This document shows positions 16,038 to 27,165 of a DNA stretch of 64,000 nt, one piece after another (the first letter of the stretch is position 1; the number at the start of each line of letters is the position of its first letter). The stretch comes from Streptomyces chattanoogensis (GTDB lineage Bacteria; Actinomycetota; Actinomycetes; Streptomycetales; Streptomycetaceae). The notes under the pieces are model-generated. The model ran no database searches, was not told the origin of the DNA, and saw only the letters and a program-made list of their open reading frames with translations. The position numbers were made by a program, and so were the translations under genes. Location: assembly GCF_001294335.1 (NCBI RefSeq), contig NZ_LGKG01000159.1, positions 1-64,000 on the forward strand, written 5' to 3'.

Positions 16038-16937
16038 ATGACCACTCCGGCCCCGGCTCCCCGCATCGGACTCCTCGGCACCGGCCCCTGGGCCCGGCGG
16101 GTGCATGCGCCCGTCCTCGCCGCCCACCCCGACGTCGACCTCGTCGGCATCTGGGGGCGCAGACCCCAGGCCGCCGGGGAGCTGGCGCAGGCCCACGGCA
16201 CCCGGGCGTACGCCACCCCCGAGGAGCTCTTCGCCGACTGCGATGCCGTCTCCCTCGCCCTTCCGCCGTCCGTCCAGGCCCCGTTGGCGATACGGGCCGC
16301 CGAGGCCGGCTGTCACCTCCTCCTGGACAAGCCGGTCGCGACGACGGTGGCCGAGGCACACGCCGTGGCCGATGCCGCCGAGCGCGCGGGCAGCGCCTCG
16401 GTCGTCTTCTTCACCGCGCGCTTCGGGGAGCGCGAGGGCGAGTGGATCGCGGCCCAGGAGGCGGCCGGCGGCTGGTTCACCGCGCACGCCGACTGGCTCG
16501 GCTCGGTCTTCGCCGAGGACAGCGACAGCCCGTACGCCGATTCGCCCTGGCGCCGTGAGAAGGGCGCCCTGTGGGACGTCGGCCCGCACGCCCTGTCCGT
16601 ACTGCTCCCGGTCCTGGGCGACGCCGAGACGGTCACCGCCACCCGCGGCCCGGCCGACACGGTGCTGCTGGCGATCCGGCACGCGAGCGGTGCGGCGAGC
16701 TCGGCGACCCTCAGCCTGACCGCCCCCGGGCCCGCGTCCGGCGTCGAGGTCACCCTGCGCGGCACCACGGGCACCACCGCGCTGCCCCGCCGCCTGGCGG
16801 GCCCGGAACCGGCCTTCCACCGGGCCGTCGACGCCCTGCTGACCGCCGCCCGTACGGGGCTGCCGCATGCCTGCGGCCTCCGCTTCGGGGTGCGGGTGAC
16901 CGAGATCCTGGCGCGGGCGGAGGAGCAGCTGCGATGA
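16038..16937 (+). CDS. Gfo/Idh/MocA-family oxidoreductase
   Basis: The 299-residue protein has an N-terminal Rossmann NAD(P)-binding fold (RIGLLGTGPWARRVHAPVLAAHP) and the family motif region LLLDKPVATTVAEA (EKP-type, here DKP) near residue 95. The C-terminal half is the alpha/beta substrate domain, with WRREKGALWDVGPHALSVL carrying the conserved Asp-x-x-x-His. These enzymes oxidise or reduce sugars, cyclitols and related compounds; the substrate is not predictable. The ATG at 16038 starts MTTPAPAPRIGLLG; the upstream frame crosses the glnII promoter region. Downstream is convergent. Confidence 0.92.
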   Translation: MTTPAPAPRIGLLGTGPWARRVHAPVLAAHPDVDLVGIWGRRPQAAGELAQAHGTRAYATPEELFADCDAVSLALPPSVQAPLAIRAAEAGCHLLLDKPVATTVAEAHAVADAAERAGSASVVFFTARFGEREGEWIAAQEAAGGWFTAHADWLGSVFAEDSDSPYADSPWRREKGALWDVGPHALSVLLPVLGDAETVTATRGPADTVLLAIRHASGAASSATLSLTAPGPASGVEVTLRGTTGTTALPRRLAGPEPAFHRAVDALLTAARTGLPHACGLRFGVRVTEILARAEEQLR

Positions 16938-16975
16938 GCGGACGGCTCCAGGGGTGGCCGGGCCCGCCGGGGCGG

Positions 16976-17497
16976 TTACTTGATCACCGCGTTGGCGACC
17001 GCGATCGCCACCCCCAGGGCCAGGTCGGCCGACCCGATCAGCACGGCACTGTGCCATCCGTAGCCGCTGCGCCGCGCCGACAGCGCCCCCAGCCCGAACA
17101 GCAGCGCCGCGTTCAGGCTCAGCCCGGCCAGCGTGCTGGACTCCTCGGGCCAGCCGGACACCCCCGCGGCCAGCAGCAGCATCACCGTCGGCACACAGGC
17201 GGCCACCAGCGGCCACTCCGCCCACAGCCGGCGCGCCAGGATGCGCCAGCGGTGCCCGGCGGACTCCTCGCGGTGCGCGGACATGTGGTGGGCGTACCCG
17301 TGCGCCAGCGCCGCCATGACGGCCGTGACCAGCACCCACATGGCGTCGTAGTACGGCGTGTACATCTCGCCCGCTCGCTGGAGAGCGGCCAGCAGCGCGC
17401 TGGCCAGCAGAGTTCCGTAGACAGCGCTGAACAACGCGCGGCGGGCCGCCGTCTGCCCGGGCGTCATGTCCCGGGGCGTCAGGTCTGGGGACGCCAT
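16976..17497 (-). CDS. integral membrane protein
   Basis: This 173-residue protein has about five hydrophobic helices (for example ALFSAVYGTLLASALLAAL and LVTAVMAALAHGYAHHMSAH). The motif YDAMWVLVTAVMAALAHGYAHHM with clustered His residues is notable. No catalytic family was recognised. The ATG at 17497 gives MASPDLTPRD; a later ATG (MTPGQ) is possible. It is convergent with the oxidoreductase gene and divergent from the acyl-CoA synthetase. Confidence 0.8.
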   Translation of the reverse strand: MASPDLTPRDMTPGQTAARRALFSAVYGTLLASALLAALQRAGEMYTPYYDAMWVLVTAVMAALAHGYAHHMSAHREESAGHRWRILARRLWAEWPLVAACVPTVMLLLAAGVSGWPEESSTLAGLSLNAALLFGLGALSARRSGYGWHSAVLIGSADLALGVAIAVANAVIK

Positions 17498-17712
17498 GGA
17501 CCGACCTCCGATCTCGCCGCGCCGGTGCGCCGCGTCCTGCGATCCTCGGGGCCGGCCGCACCAGGCGGCGCCGGCGCCGCCTCGCCTCGGCGAACCGGCC
17601 CGGATCAACCAGCCGAAAGGGCGACAGCCCTGCGCCGCCCGACGTCGTGGAAGATCGGACGGACGGCCGGACGACCGGCCGCCTTCACCAGCCCACCCAA
17701 GGAGCCGCGCCC

Positions 17713-19302
17713 ATGACACACAGCGCCCAGGCCCTCCCCGCCAGCTACGTCCAACCCCTCCTGGCCGCCCTGACCCGCGACCCCGACCGCCCCGTACTGA
17801 CCGGCGCGGACGGAGCCCAGCTCACCGCCGGCGCCTTACACGCCACCGTGCACCGCATGGCGGCCGTCCTCGCCGCACGGGGCATCGGCCGCGGCCGGAC
17901 CGTCTCCCTCCTCAGCGGCAACCGCTCCGAGGTGCTCGCCGCCCGTTACGCCGCCAACCTCCTCGGCGCCCGCGTGGTCTTCCTCTACGTCGGCATGGCC
18001 CCCGAGATCCTGGCCCGGATCGCGGCGAGCGTGGAGACCGCCCTCCTCCTGGCCGACCCCGACCTGCACGACACCGCACGGGCGGTCCTCGGCCACCTCG
18101 ACGGGCCGGCCCCCGAGGTCATGACCCTCGGCCCGCTGCCCGCCCCCGTACCCGAGGCGCCGCAGGACACGGCGGCCCTCGGCCCCGACCTCCTGGCCGC
18201 CTGCGCCGCCCTCCCCGCCACCCCCGAGATCGCCTGCGCCGCCCGCCCCGAGGACGAGTGGTGCATCCGCCACACCGGCGGAACGACCGGTATCCCCAAG
18301 GGAGTACGGATGGCCAACGGTCCGTACGCCGCGATGTTCGCCCAGCAGCATCCGGTGGCCACCGGCGAACGGCCCCGTTTCCTCGCCTGCACCTCGCTCG
18401 CCCACCTGGCGGGCGTCCTCACCGACGTTGCGCTCGCGGCCGGCGGCTCCGCCGTGCTGCACCGCGACTTCGACCCCGCCGCCGTGCTCGCCACCATCGC
18501 CCGCGACCGCATCACCCACCTCTGGCTGCTGCCCCCGCTCCTCTACCGCCTCCTGGACGACCCCGCCCTCCCCGGCACCGACGTCAGCTCGCTCACCAGC
18601 ATCACCTACGGCGGCTGCGCGGCCTCCCCGTCCCGGCTGGCGGACGCCGCCAAGGCCTTCGGCCCGGTGCTGTACGGGATATACGGCATGTCCGAGGCGA
18701 TGTCGATCACCGTCGCCCTCCCGGAGGACCACACCGCGACCGGCCCCGGCGGCCGGATCACCGCCGGCCGCGCACTGCCCGGCGTCGAGCTCGCCATCCG
18801 TGACGCGGACGGGCGGGACCTGCCTGCGGGCGAGCAGGGAGAGGTGCACGTCCGCTCCGACGGCGTCATGGCCGGCTACTGGAAACAGCCCGAGCTGACC
18901 GCGCAGGCGCTGACCGGCGACGGGTGGCTGCGCACCGGTGATGTCGGCTGCCTGGACGGCGACGGACGGCTCTACCTCGTCGACCGGCTCAAGGACGTGA
19001 TCATCGTCGTCGGCGGACATGTCCACCCGGCCGATGTCGAGGACCTCCTGCACACCCATCCGGCCGTCGCGGAGTGTGCGGTCTTCGGCATCCGCACCGC
19101 GGACGAGACCGAGGAGGTCCATGCCGCGATCGTCGCCGCCCCCGGCCATGACATCGACCCGGACGCCATCCGCGCTTTTGTGGAAGCCCACAAAGGCGCC
19201 CTGTACGTCCCGACGGCCGTCCACGTCGTCGGCACCATCCCCCTCACCCCCGTCGGCAAGCCCGACAAGGCCCGTCTGCGGTCCGCCGTGACGGGCTCCT
19301 GA
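17713..19302 (+). CDS. AMP-dependent acyl-CoA synthetase/ligase
   Basis: This 529-residue ANL-superfamily enzyme activates a carboxylic acid as acyl-AMP and usually transfers it to CoA. Visible motifs are HTGGTTGIPKGV (P-loop A3) near residue 192, YGIYGMSEAM (A5), GWLRTGDVGCLDGDGRLYLVDRLKDVI (A7/A8) and a C-terminal TPVGKPDKARLR with the catalytic Lys. The start follows AAGGAG. The substrate is not predictable; medium- or long-chain and aromatic acids are typical. It stands alone, with a small hypothetical gene downstream. Confidence 0.93.
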   Translation: MTHSAQALPASYVQPLLAALTRDPDRPVLTGADGAQLTAGALHATVHRMAAVLAARGIGRGRTVSLLSGNRSEVLAARYAANLLGARVVFLYVGMAPEILARIAASVETALLLADPDLHDTARAVLGHLDGPAPEVMTLGPLPAPVPEAPQDTAALGPDLLAACAALPATPEIACAARPEDEWCIRHTGGTTGIPKGVRMANGPYAAMFAQQHPVATGERPRFLACTSLAHLAGVLTDVALAAGGSAVLHRDFDPAAVLATIARDRITHLWLLPPLLYRLLDDPALPGTDVSSLTSITYGGCAASPSRLADAAKAFGPVLYGIYGMSEAMSITVALPEDHTATGPGGRITAGRALPGVELAIRDADGRDLPAGEQGEVHVRSDGVMAGYWKQPELTAQALTGDGWLRTGDVGCLDGDGRLYLVDRLKDVIIVVGGHVHPADVEDLLHTHPAVAECAVFGIRTADETEEVHAAIVAAPGHDIDPDAIRAFVEAHKGALYVPTAVHVVGTIPLTPVGKPDKARLRSAVTGS

Positions 19303-19470
19303 GGCCTCCCGGAACCAGCCGGGAACGGGGCCCGGACCGGCCCCGTTCCCGGGCTGCCGAAAGTCCCCAAATCCCCGCTGGCCAGGGGCTTTTGTCAGTG
19401 CCCGACGGTAGAATGGGAAGCAGTCAAGGAAGAAGTACCCGGGCTCGCCCAGCACTCCAGGAGGTCGCCG

Positions 19471-19743
19471 ATGGCCGCTGCCGCACTCATGACGAAGCCG
19501 CTCCCGACCCACTCGCTGCCCAAGAAGCCGCTGCCCGCCGGATGGCCGCGTGAGAAGTACGAATCCCACAACCGCCGCCTGAAGGCGATGCGTCTGGCCA
19601 TAGCCCTGCTCGACACCGGCGTCTACCGCCCCGAGCAGGCCCACAACCACAGGATCCGCACCACCGCGGCCGCCATAGGCGTGCACGCACCCTCCGACAC
19701 GACCTGCCGCCTGGTCCGCGCCCTGATCTACGACAACTGCTGA
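19471..19743 (+). CDS. small conserved hypothetical protein
   Basis: The 90-residue basic protein has a strong AGGAGG ribosome site before ATG 19471. The N-terminus is Pro-rich (PLPTHSLPKKPLPAGWPREKYESHNRRLKAMRLAIALLDTGVY); the C-terminal half is helical and ends CRLVRALIYDNC. I do not recognise a family. It has good codon bias and is likely expressed. Confidence 0.72.
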   Translation: MAAAALMTKPLPTHSLPKKPLPAGWPREKYESHNRRLKAMRLAIALLDTGVYRPEQAHNHRIRTTAAAIGVHAPSDTTCRLVRALIYDNC

Positions 19744-19768
19744 CGGGCGGCCGGTGCGCGGGCCGGGG

Positions 19769-20359
19769 TCACTCCCCGGCCCGCACGCCGGTGTCCGCGC
19801 CCGAGCCGGCCTCCCCGTCCGCCTCCGCGTCCATGTCCGCGACCTCCGCCAGCGCCTCCTCCAGCCACTGGACCCAGAAGGTCTCCAGCCCGATCCCGGC
19901 GCGCAGGACGAGCCGCCGCAGCCGGTCCTCCGGGTCGGCCACGGCGCCGAAATCGCGGCTGTCGATCTCCTCGTACTCCGCCAACTGCCGTTGGTGCAGC
20001 GTCAGATGCCGCCGCAGCTCGTCGTCGAGTCCGGCGCGCCCGACCACCGCCGCCGCCCGCAGCCGCAGCACCAGCGCATTGCGGACCGGCTTGGTGTCCT
20101 GCTCGCCGGACGCCCAGGCGGTCAGCTCGGCGCGCCCCGCGGGCAGCACCTCGAACTCCTTCTTCTGCCCACGGGCCGGCCGCTCGGACGGCAGCGCGCG
20201 AATGAACCCGGCCTGCTCCAGCTTCCCGAGCTCCCGGTAGATCTGCTGATGCGTGGCCGGCCAGAAGTACCCGATCGACCGGTCGAACCTGCGGGTCAGC
20301 TCCAGTCCCGACGACGGCTTTTCGAGCAGGGCGGTGAGAATCGCATGCGGAAGGGACAT
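19769..20359 (-). CDS. PadR-family transcriptional regulator
   Basis: The 196-residue protein has an N-terminal PadR winged helix: MSLPHAILTALLEKPSSGLELTRRFDRSIGYFWPATHQQIYRELGKLEQAGFI, followed by the helical dimerisation half. PadR proteins are repressors that respond to phenolics and other small molecules. It lies just downstream of the 2,4-dienoyl-CoA reductase on the same strand (58-bp gap), so it may control that gene; a palindrome stands upstream of the reductase. Confidence 0.92.
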   Translation of the reverse strand: MSLPHAILTALLEKPSSGLELTRRFDRSIGYFWPATHQQIYRELGKLEQAGFIRALPSERPARGQKKEFEVLPAGRAELTAWASGEQDTKPVRNALVLRLRAAAVVGRAGLDDELRRHLTLHQRQLAEYEEIDSRDFGAVADPEDRLRRLVLRAGIGLETFWVQWLEEALAEVADMDAEADGEAGSGADTGVRAGE

Positions 20360-20417
20360 GGGGGAATCCTAGGCACGGCCGCGGCCGGCCACCGTGCCCA
20401 GGATCGGCCCGCCGCGG

Positions 20418-22703
<2,286 letters not shown>

Positions 22704-22714
22704 TCAGCACCCCG

Positions 22715-23062
22715 TCACGTCTCCATCTCCGTGACCAGCTCGGCGAAACCGAGCGCGCGCAGCACGCTGCCTGCCGCGTCGACCACCCGCGCACTGCCGA
22801 CGATCGGCGCGATCGCCACACAGACGGCCTTGGCGTCTTCGGCGGTCAGCCCGGCTTCCTTCGCCACGCTGAGATTGGTCAGGTACGAGGCGGGCGCGGC
22901 ATCCATCGCGATGAGCGAAGCCAGCCGTACGAGGTGGTAGGTGCGCTCATCGAGGCCGGAATTGGGCAGCGTTTCGATGGTCATCCGCGCGAGCTGCTCA
23001 AAGACCGGGTGCTCACCGTGAGCAAGGGCGCCCAGGGTCCGTTCGGGAGCTTCTGCTGTCAT
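22715..23062 (-). CDS. carboxymuconolactone decarboxylase/AhpD-like protein
   Basis: The 115-residue helical protein fits the CMD/AhpD fold by length and pattern (GLDERTYHLVRLASLIAMDAAPASYLTNLSVAKEAGLTAEDAKAVCVAIAPIVG). The usual CxxC redox pair of AhpD is absent; only one Cys occurs (AVCVAI), so peroxidase activity is unlikely. The start ATG 23062 gives MTAEAPERT. It would originally have lain just beyond the glnA terminator, before the island separated them. Confidence 0.82.
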   Translation of the reverse strand: MTAEAPERTLGALAHGEHPVFEQLARMTIETLPNSGLDERTYHLVRLASLIAMDAAPASYLTNLSVAKEAGLTAEDAKAVCVAIAPIVGSARVVDAAGSVLRALGFAELVTEMET

Positions 23063-23184
23063 GATCGCCACCTTCTCGCTCGTTGTGTCGAGGACGGTCG
23101 CGAGAGGAGACGGGTGCACGATGCACCCTTTGCGCAGCAAGGTCCTATACGGGTGATTCCATTGCTCACTCGCCTCAAACCGGC

Positions 23185-23220
23185 GGAGGCCGCCGCCCCG
23201 GGGGTGGGGCGGCGGCCTCC
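23185..23220. terminator. strong hairpin, probably the original glnA terminator
   Basis: GGAGGCCGCCGCCCC and its complement GGGGCGGCGGCCTCC form a 15-bp stem with a short loop. It lies 20 bp beyond the left copy of the glnA 3' end, the position expected for the native terminator of the minus-strand glnA gene before the island inserted. Confidence 0.8.
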
Positions 23221-23240
23221 GTGGTGTTTCTGACGTCGAT

Positions 23241-23260
23241 TTAGATGTCGAAGTACAGCT
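23241..23260 (-). repeat. attachment site copy, left (ancestral glnA 3' end)
   Basis: The core ATGTCGAAGTACAGCT (23245-23260) equals 36526-36541. Read on the minus strand this copy ends ...LYFDI-stop with ATC TAA, the presumed original glnA ending. It adjoins the likely original glnA terminator at 23185-23220. Confidence 0.85.
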
Positions 23261-23306
23261 GGAGAAGTGCTCTGACCTGCACCGATATCTTGCTGATGGG
23301 CAGGAC

Positions 23307-23324
23307 GGTGCACAAGCGGTGCAC
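23307..23324. repeat. paired GGTGCAC sites, left end (candidate integrase arm sites)
   Basis: GGTGCAC occurs at 23307-23313 and 23318-23324, spaced 11 bp, about 47 bp inside the left repeat. The same pair with the same spacing occurs at the right end (36400-36417). One helical turn of spacing suits a cooperative protein-binding site. Confidence 0.6.
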
Positions 23325-23334
23325 TGGAGGAGCG

Positions 23335-23601
23335 TTAGACGGAATCGGTACGTCTCTTGTGGCGTCGGCGGTGTGCCTTGCGGTACTTGCCAGCGACTCG
23401 TCGCTGCCGTACGACCGTCCCGACGGTGCGGCGGCGGTGCTCCAGGATGGCGATCCACCATGCCAATCGGTCACTGGACTTATCTGGGATGAGCAGTCGC
23501 AGGGCCCGGAGACAGAAGAAGACCAGGCTAGTGAATGCGACGACCAGGCATGCTGCCCACCAAGGCATGCTGGTGCCCACGGTCCCAAGGATCTCGATCA
23601 C
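23335..23601 (-). CDS. small membrane protein (island)
   Basis: The 88-residue protein starts with GTG at 23601. One strong hydrophobic segment near the N-terminus (PWWAACLVVAFTSLVFFCLRAL) is followed by a short amphipathic stretch and a highly basic tail (RRRTVGTVVRQRRVAGKYRKAHRRRHKRR). No family was recognised. The position next to the left end and the lack of a strong ribosome site lower confidence. Confidence 0.5.
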   Translation of the reverse strand: MIEILGTVGTSMPWWAACLVVAFTSLVFFCLRALRLLIPDKSSDRLAWWIAILEHRRRTVGTVVRQRRVAGKYRKAHRRRHKRRTDSV

Positions 23602-23652
23602 GACGCGGGTGCTTTCTGTCGGTAGCTCAGAGGGACGAATGGTGTGCGGCGG

Positions 23653-24519
23653 CTACGCACGTCGCGAGCGAAGGCGGAGCGTAGCGTTTCCGAGCGTGAT
23701 GGCGAGATGGTCGGGTGCCGATACCGTCCTGGTCCCGGGAATGCCGATGATCGGATCAGTCATCGACGCGGCCAGGTCGTCCGGATAGGGGTATGAGTCC
23801 CATCGCAGCTCCCAGCTGTCACCGGCCCCCTGAAGCTTCCGGTCTTCGCCAAGACTGCGGTCGCTGTCGAGCCAGCCTGGGCGCCGCAGGGGGTCATAGA
23901 ACCAGTTGCCGATTGCCCACCTGCGGTGAGGGTCTCGTGCTGAGATGCGGCAGAAGACGCCAGCCAGAAGACACTGTGCGTGCTCAGTCATGGGAGGCAC
24001 GCTGGCCAGCTGTTCGCGTTCGGCAGGAGTGAGCGGAGCATCCATGGTGAAGAAGTCGACGTAGGACTCGCTTCGTGCGCCGGCAGGTTTCCCTGATGGA
24101 TTATCCGTGACTACGAACTGCGCGTTGGTAGGCAGATGCCGCATGATGTAGGTGCCGTACCCGCGATGTTCCTCAACCCGCAGACCCGGCAACCCGCCAA
24201 CCCCATTCGGCTCCGGGAGCAGGTAGTCGACCACGTTATGGGGCACGTCAGTGATGAGCACCATGCGATCGAATCGTGGGGACGCCGTGATGGTGTACGC
24301 GGAGAGGGCGGCCATGTGCCACCCGGCGGGAGTGCTGTAGTCGTACCCGCGGTTCAGCAAGCCGAGCGCGAGCAGCGCACGTAGCTCTCGTTGCCCCGGG
24401 ACACAGACATCCACCCCGATGGAGTGGTCGCGGGCGATGCCGGCTTTGGCTGCGGCGAACTTCTCGCCGGTGTATAGCGAACGAGTGCGGGCCGCCATGT
24501 TTCGCTGGCTTTCGGGCAT
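23653..24519 (-). CDS. unknown island protein
   Basis: The 288-residue soluble protein has no family I recognise. Notable stretches are GIARDHSIGVDVCVPGQRELRALLALGLLNRGYDYSTPAGWHM, VPHNVVDYLLPEPNGVGG and WAIGNWFYDPLRRPGWLDSDRSL. It ends DHLAITLGNATLRLRSRRA. The ATG at 24519 follows GAGGTGAAG, a good ribosome site, and lies 8 bp past the stop of a small frame at 24528-24692. Confidence 0.75.
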   Translation of the reverse strand: MPESQRNMAARTRSLYTGEKFAAAKAGIARDHSIGVDVCVPGQRELRALLALGLLNRGYDYSTPAGWHMAALSAYTITASPRFDRMVLITDVPHNVVDYLLPEPNGVGGLPGLRVEEHRGYGTYIMRHLPTNAQFVVTDNPSGKPAGARSESYVDFFTMDAPLTPAEREQLASVPPMTEHAQCLLAGVFCRISARDPHRRWAIGNWFYDPLRRPGWLDSDRSLGEDRKLQGAGDSWELRWDSYPYPDDLAASMTDPIIGIPGTRTVSAPDHLAITLGNATLRLRSRRA

Positions 24520-24527
24520 GCTTCACC

Positions 24528-24692
24528 TCACCGCTGCCCGGTCAGCGCATCAGGGCCACATACCTTGTGAAACCACGCGTCGTCTGTTGCGTCGCGGAGT
24601 AGGTGCTCCACACCCTGCACAGCTTCCGTGAGTACCGGGCTCACATACTTCTGCTGGCGACCGGGCCTCCGCGGACCGGCATCTGCTCGCAC
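24528..24692 (-). CDS. possible small protein upstream of the 23653-24519 gene
   Basis: This 54-codon frame starts at GTG 24692 and ends QQKYVSPVLTEAVQGVEH with a further ordinary-looking stretch to the stop. Its composition looks more protein-like than the surrounding shadow frames, and its stop sits 8 bp before the next gene start. No strong ribosome site is present, so it is tentative. Confidence 0.35.
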   Translation of the reverse strand: MRADAGPRRPGRQQKYVSPVLTEAVQGVEHLLRDATDDAWFHKVCGPDALTGQR

Positions 24693-24836
24693 TCTACCTG
24701 ACGTCTGCCCGGTTTCGCGTTGAGTTGCCGGAGGTCTCAGCGTGAGAGGGACGTTCGTCTCTGCCTCTGGCCTGCATGATGCGGAGAGCAGTGCCCATGG
24801 GGTTTGGGGCCTGGCCAGGTGCGCATATTGCCGTTC

Positions 24837-25106
24837 ATGACCGACTCGCCGAAGGAAGACCTCGACGCCCTGATACAGGCTGTCGCAGAGCTGCATGGGT
24901 CCAATGTCCGGGGCAAAGAAGCCCGAGCCGCGGCGGAGGCCGCGGCGAACCTCCACTCCGCAAGTGGGTTCCTTTATGCACCCGGGGAGGTGTTGGACAC
25001 CTTCGACCGGGCCATCGAAATCGGCTATGCCGCCGCACTTCGAGGAGCCCGTGAGGGGAAGTTCGACGAGGAAATCCGGGTCTGGCGTCCGGGACTCATC
25101 GGCTGA
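24837..25106 (+). CDS. small hypothetical island protein
   Basis: The 89-residue acidic helical protein reads MTDSPKEDLDALIQAVAELHG with later [36 protein letters not shown]. The family was not recognised. A TTG further upstream would add 11 residues. It is convergent with the integrase gene. Confidence 0.6.
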   Translation: MTDSPKEDLDALIQAVAELHGSNVRGKEARAAAEAAANLHSASGFLYAPGEVLDTFDRAIEIGYAAALRGAREGKFDEEIRVWRPGLIG

Positions 25107-25180
25107 GGCACCGTCATGCGTGAGAGGCCAACGAGGTGCTTTGGCCCCGTCGGCCCCTCCTCCAGTGGCGCTTTTGGCGA

Positions 25181-26458
25181 TTAGGCAGCCAGTCGGTAGC
25201 GGTGCCCGATTGCCTTGCGTGCCTTCTCCACAGCGCCGGTCACACGGTGTACGTACCGCCGCAACGTGAACGCCGGATCCTCGTGGCCGAGCAGGTCGGC
25301 GAGCGTGTAGACGTCCACGCCCTCGTTGATCGCCTCCGAGGCGAAGAGGTGCCGGAGGGCGTGCATCATCTTGTCCCGGCAGGGCTCCCACCTGCGGCCT
25401 TTGCCGGTCGGCTTGTCGTTCACCGCCTCGATGGCACCGATCGCCTCAAGGGCCGCCTTCCAGAGGTAGTTGAAGTAGTTCTTGTTGAGCACCTTGCGCT
25501 CGCGTGTGGTGAACATGAGGCATACGGTGACCAGCTCGCCATCCTTCTCCAGCCACGGCAGCGTGACCTTGACCGGAGGAAACTCCCGCATGTGCTCGCG
25601 CAGCAGTGTCGCCAAGTCCTCGTCGAGGGGGACGTAGCGGTCTTTCGGATCGTCCTTGGTGCCGCCCTTGGGCGGCGCGAAGACGAGCGTGCCGCGGTGA
25701 TGCGTGATCTGACGGCAGATGCGGACGGTCTTGTCGTCCTCCGACCAGTCCACGTCGTCCGGGCTGAAGCCGAATATCTCACCTTGCCGCATACCGAGCC
25801 CACGGCCACAGTCGACCGTGGCTTGGTATCGGTCCGGCAGCTGCTTGCGCAGGTCATCCGTCTGCTCCCAGGAGAGCGGCACGTTTTTGGCTGACTTCTT
25901 CGACCGCCTGGGCTTCACGCGCTTGACCGACCCGGTCTCGCACGGGTTCTTCGGGACCAGGTCGTCGTCCACCGCCATGGCGAGGATCGACGACAGGTGG
26001 GTGAAGATCAGGCCGACAGTCGTCTCGTCGAGCACCTGTAGCCGGCGCTTGATCCAGGTCTGGATCGTGGATGGCTTGACCTGCCGCAGCTTGAGATCCC
26101 CCAAGGGGCCAATGACGTGGTTGCGGACACGGGATTCGTACTGGTGGTACGTCCGGGGGTTGTCGAACGTCTGGTTCGTCAGCCACTGCTCGGCGATGCT
26201 CTTGAGTAGCGTGTCGCCCTTCTTCGGGGCGATGTACGTACCGTCGTCGACGGTCCCCAGCATCCGCGTCAGGTGCTGCCGGGCATCCTCATACCGCTCG
26301 AAGCTCTCGCTCTGTTGCTGCCCGTCGGGGTCCCGCCAGCGTGCCAACCAGCGCTTACCGCGCCCGTGCTCGCGGGATGGCACCTTGCCGTGGGCCCTGC
26401 ACTTCTCCTCCCCCGACTCCGGCCGCTTCTTGTGCCAGCGGTCGTAGGGCTCAGCCAC
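25181..26458 (-). CDS. int: tyrosine recombinase (integrase)
   Basis: This 425-residue integrase should catalyse insertion at, and with an excisionase removal from, the glnA 3' end. It has an AP2-like arm-binding N-terminus (residues 30-85), a SAM-like core-binding domain (about 85-170) and a catalytic domain. Visible catalytic residues are Arg224 (GLGMRQGE), His366 and Arg369 (MHALRH), His392 (LLGHED) and Tyr402 (RRYVH), so it looks intact. Its start overlaps the stop of the XRE gene by eight bases, which implies coupled expression. Confidence 0.96.
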   Translation of the reverse strand: MAEPYDRWHKKRPESGEEKCRAHGKVPSREHGRGKRWLARWRDPDGQQQSESFERYEDARQHLTRMLGTVDDGTYIAPKKGDTLLKSIAEQWLTNQTFDNPRTYHQYESRVRNHVIGPLGDLKLRQVKPSTIQTWIKRRLQVLDETTVGLIFTHLSSILAMAVDDDLVPKNPCETGSVKRVKPRRSKKSAKNVPLSWEQTDDLRKQLPDRYQATVDCGRGLGMRQGEIFGFSPDDVDWSEDDKTVRICRQITHHRGTLVFAPPKGGTKDDPKDRYVPLDEDLATLLREHMREFPPVKVTLPWLEKDGELVTVCLMFTTRERKVLNKNYFNYLWKAALEAIGAIEAVNDKPTGKGRRWEPCRDKMMHALRHLFASEAINEGVDVYTLADLLGHEDPAFTLRRYVHRVTGAVEKARKAIGHRYRLAA

Positions 26459-26729
26459 GGTGACCCGCTTCCTGCACGGCGCCCGATGGCAGCAAGAGGG
26501 CCATGGGAGAGATGCCGAGGGCAGCAGCGATGGCGGCGAGTTCGTCGACGTCGCAGCGTCGACGGATGCGCTCGATGCGAGAGATCGAGGTGTGGGGCAG
26601 GGGGTGGCCTAGCTCGGCGACGAGGGCGGAGAGCTGGCGTTGGCTCACGCCGTGAGCGCGTCGGAGGCTTTTGAGTTTGTGGGCGGTTTGGATTCCAGTG
26701 GGGCCGATTTCGACGGGGTGTTTTGGCAT
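26451..26729 (-). CDS. XRE-family helix-turn-helix regulator
   Basis: The 92-residue protein carries a Cro/CI-type HTH: LKSLRRAHGVSQRQLSALVAELGHPLPHTSISRIER, with the recognition helix around SISRIE. It ends SPMALLLPSGAVQEAG. It is the first gene of the int operon and likely represses int and/or the divergent excisionase-like gene. Confidence 0.9.
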   Translation of the reverse strand: MPKHPVEIGPTGIQTAHKLKSLRRAHGVSQRQLSALVAELGHPLPHTSISRIERIRRRCDVDELAAIAAALGISPMALLLPSGAVQEAGHRG

Positions 26730-27165
26730 GGCGATGTTGTAGCTCGCGTTCCCGGGTTTGGGGAAACTGTATTTCCGCTGTATAAGGAGGCGCCCTTCGC
26801 GCCGCGTGGGTACTGTCGCTGTGCGTCTGAATGGTTACGGAATTGGCGGCCGGATTCTGTGATATGGTCCCGCACCTTTCGCCCGCAGGGGGTTGCCGGT
26901 GACTCGTTACACCTCCATGGCCTGGCACTTCGGTCAGGATCCGGCGTGAAGCGGAGCGCACCAGCAGGGCATCACGAAGCTGACACCAGGAAGTGGACTG
27001 GTCGCTCTCGACTGTGTGGAATGGGGCTCACTCTCACTGCTTCGACGTCCTGTGTGGATGCTGTTTGGTGCGGCCGTGAATTGTCTGCAAGATAGCGCTG
27101 GATGTTGCGGAAGATGCGTGGCTATGTTGGCCACACCGCCCGCCCAATTCAGCGAAGGGAAGCAA
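26730..27165. other. divergent control region of the island
   Basis: This 436-bp gap lies between the xre-int operon (minus) and the excisionase-like gene (plus). It is less GC-rich than the flanks. Short open frames here have no protein-like composition or start signals. It presumably carries the two divergent promoters and regulator sites; no clear palindrome was identified. Confidence 0.4.

Noticed and set aside
22715..23062. Alkylhydroperoxidase activity
   Set aside because: The CxxC pair needed for AhpD activity is missing; only the fold is supported.
24693..25391. Upstream part of a 287-codon minus-strand frame covering 24837-25106
   Set aside because: Its composition is arbitrary and it is antisense to a more credible small gene; only the last 54 codons were kept, tentatively.
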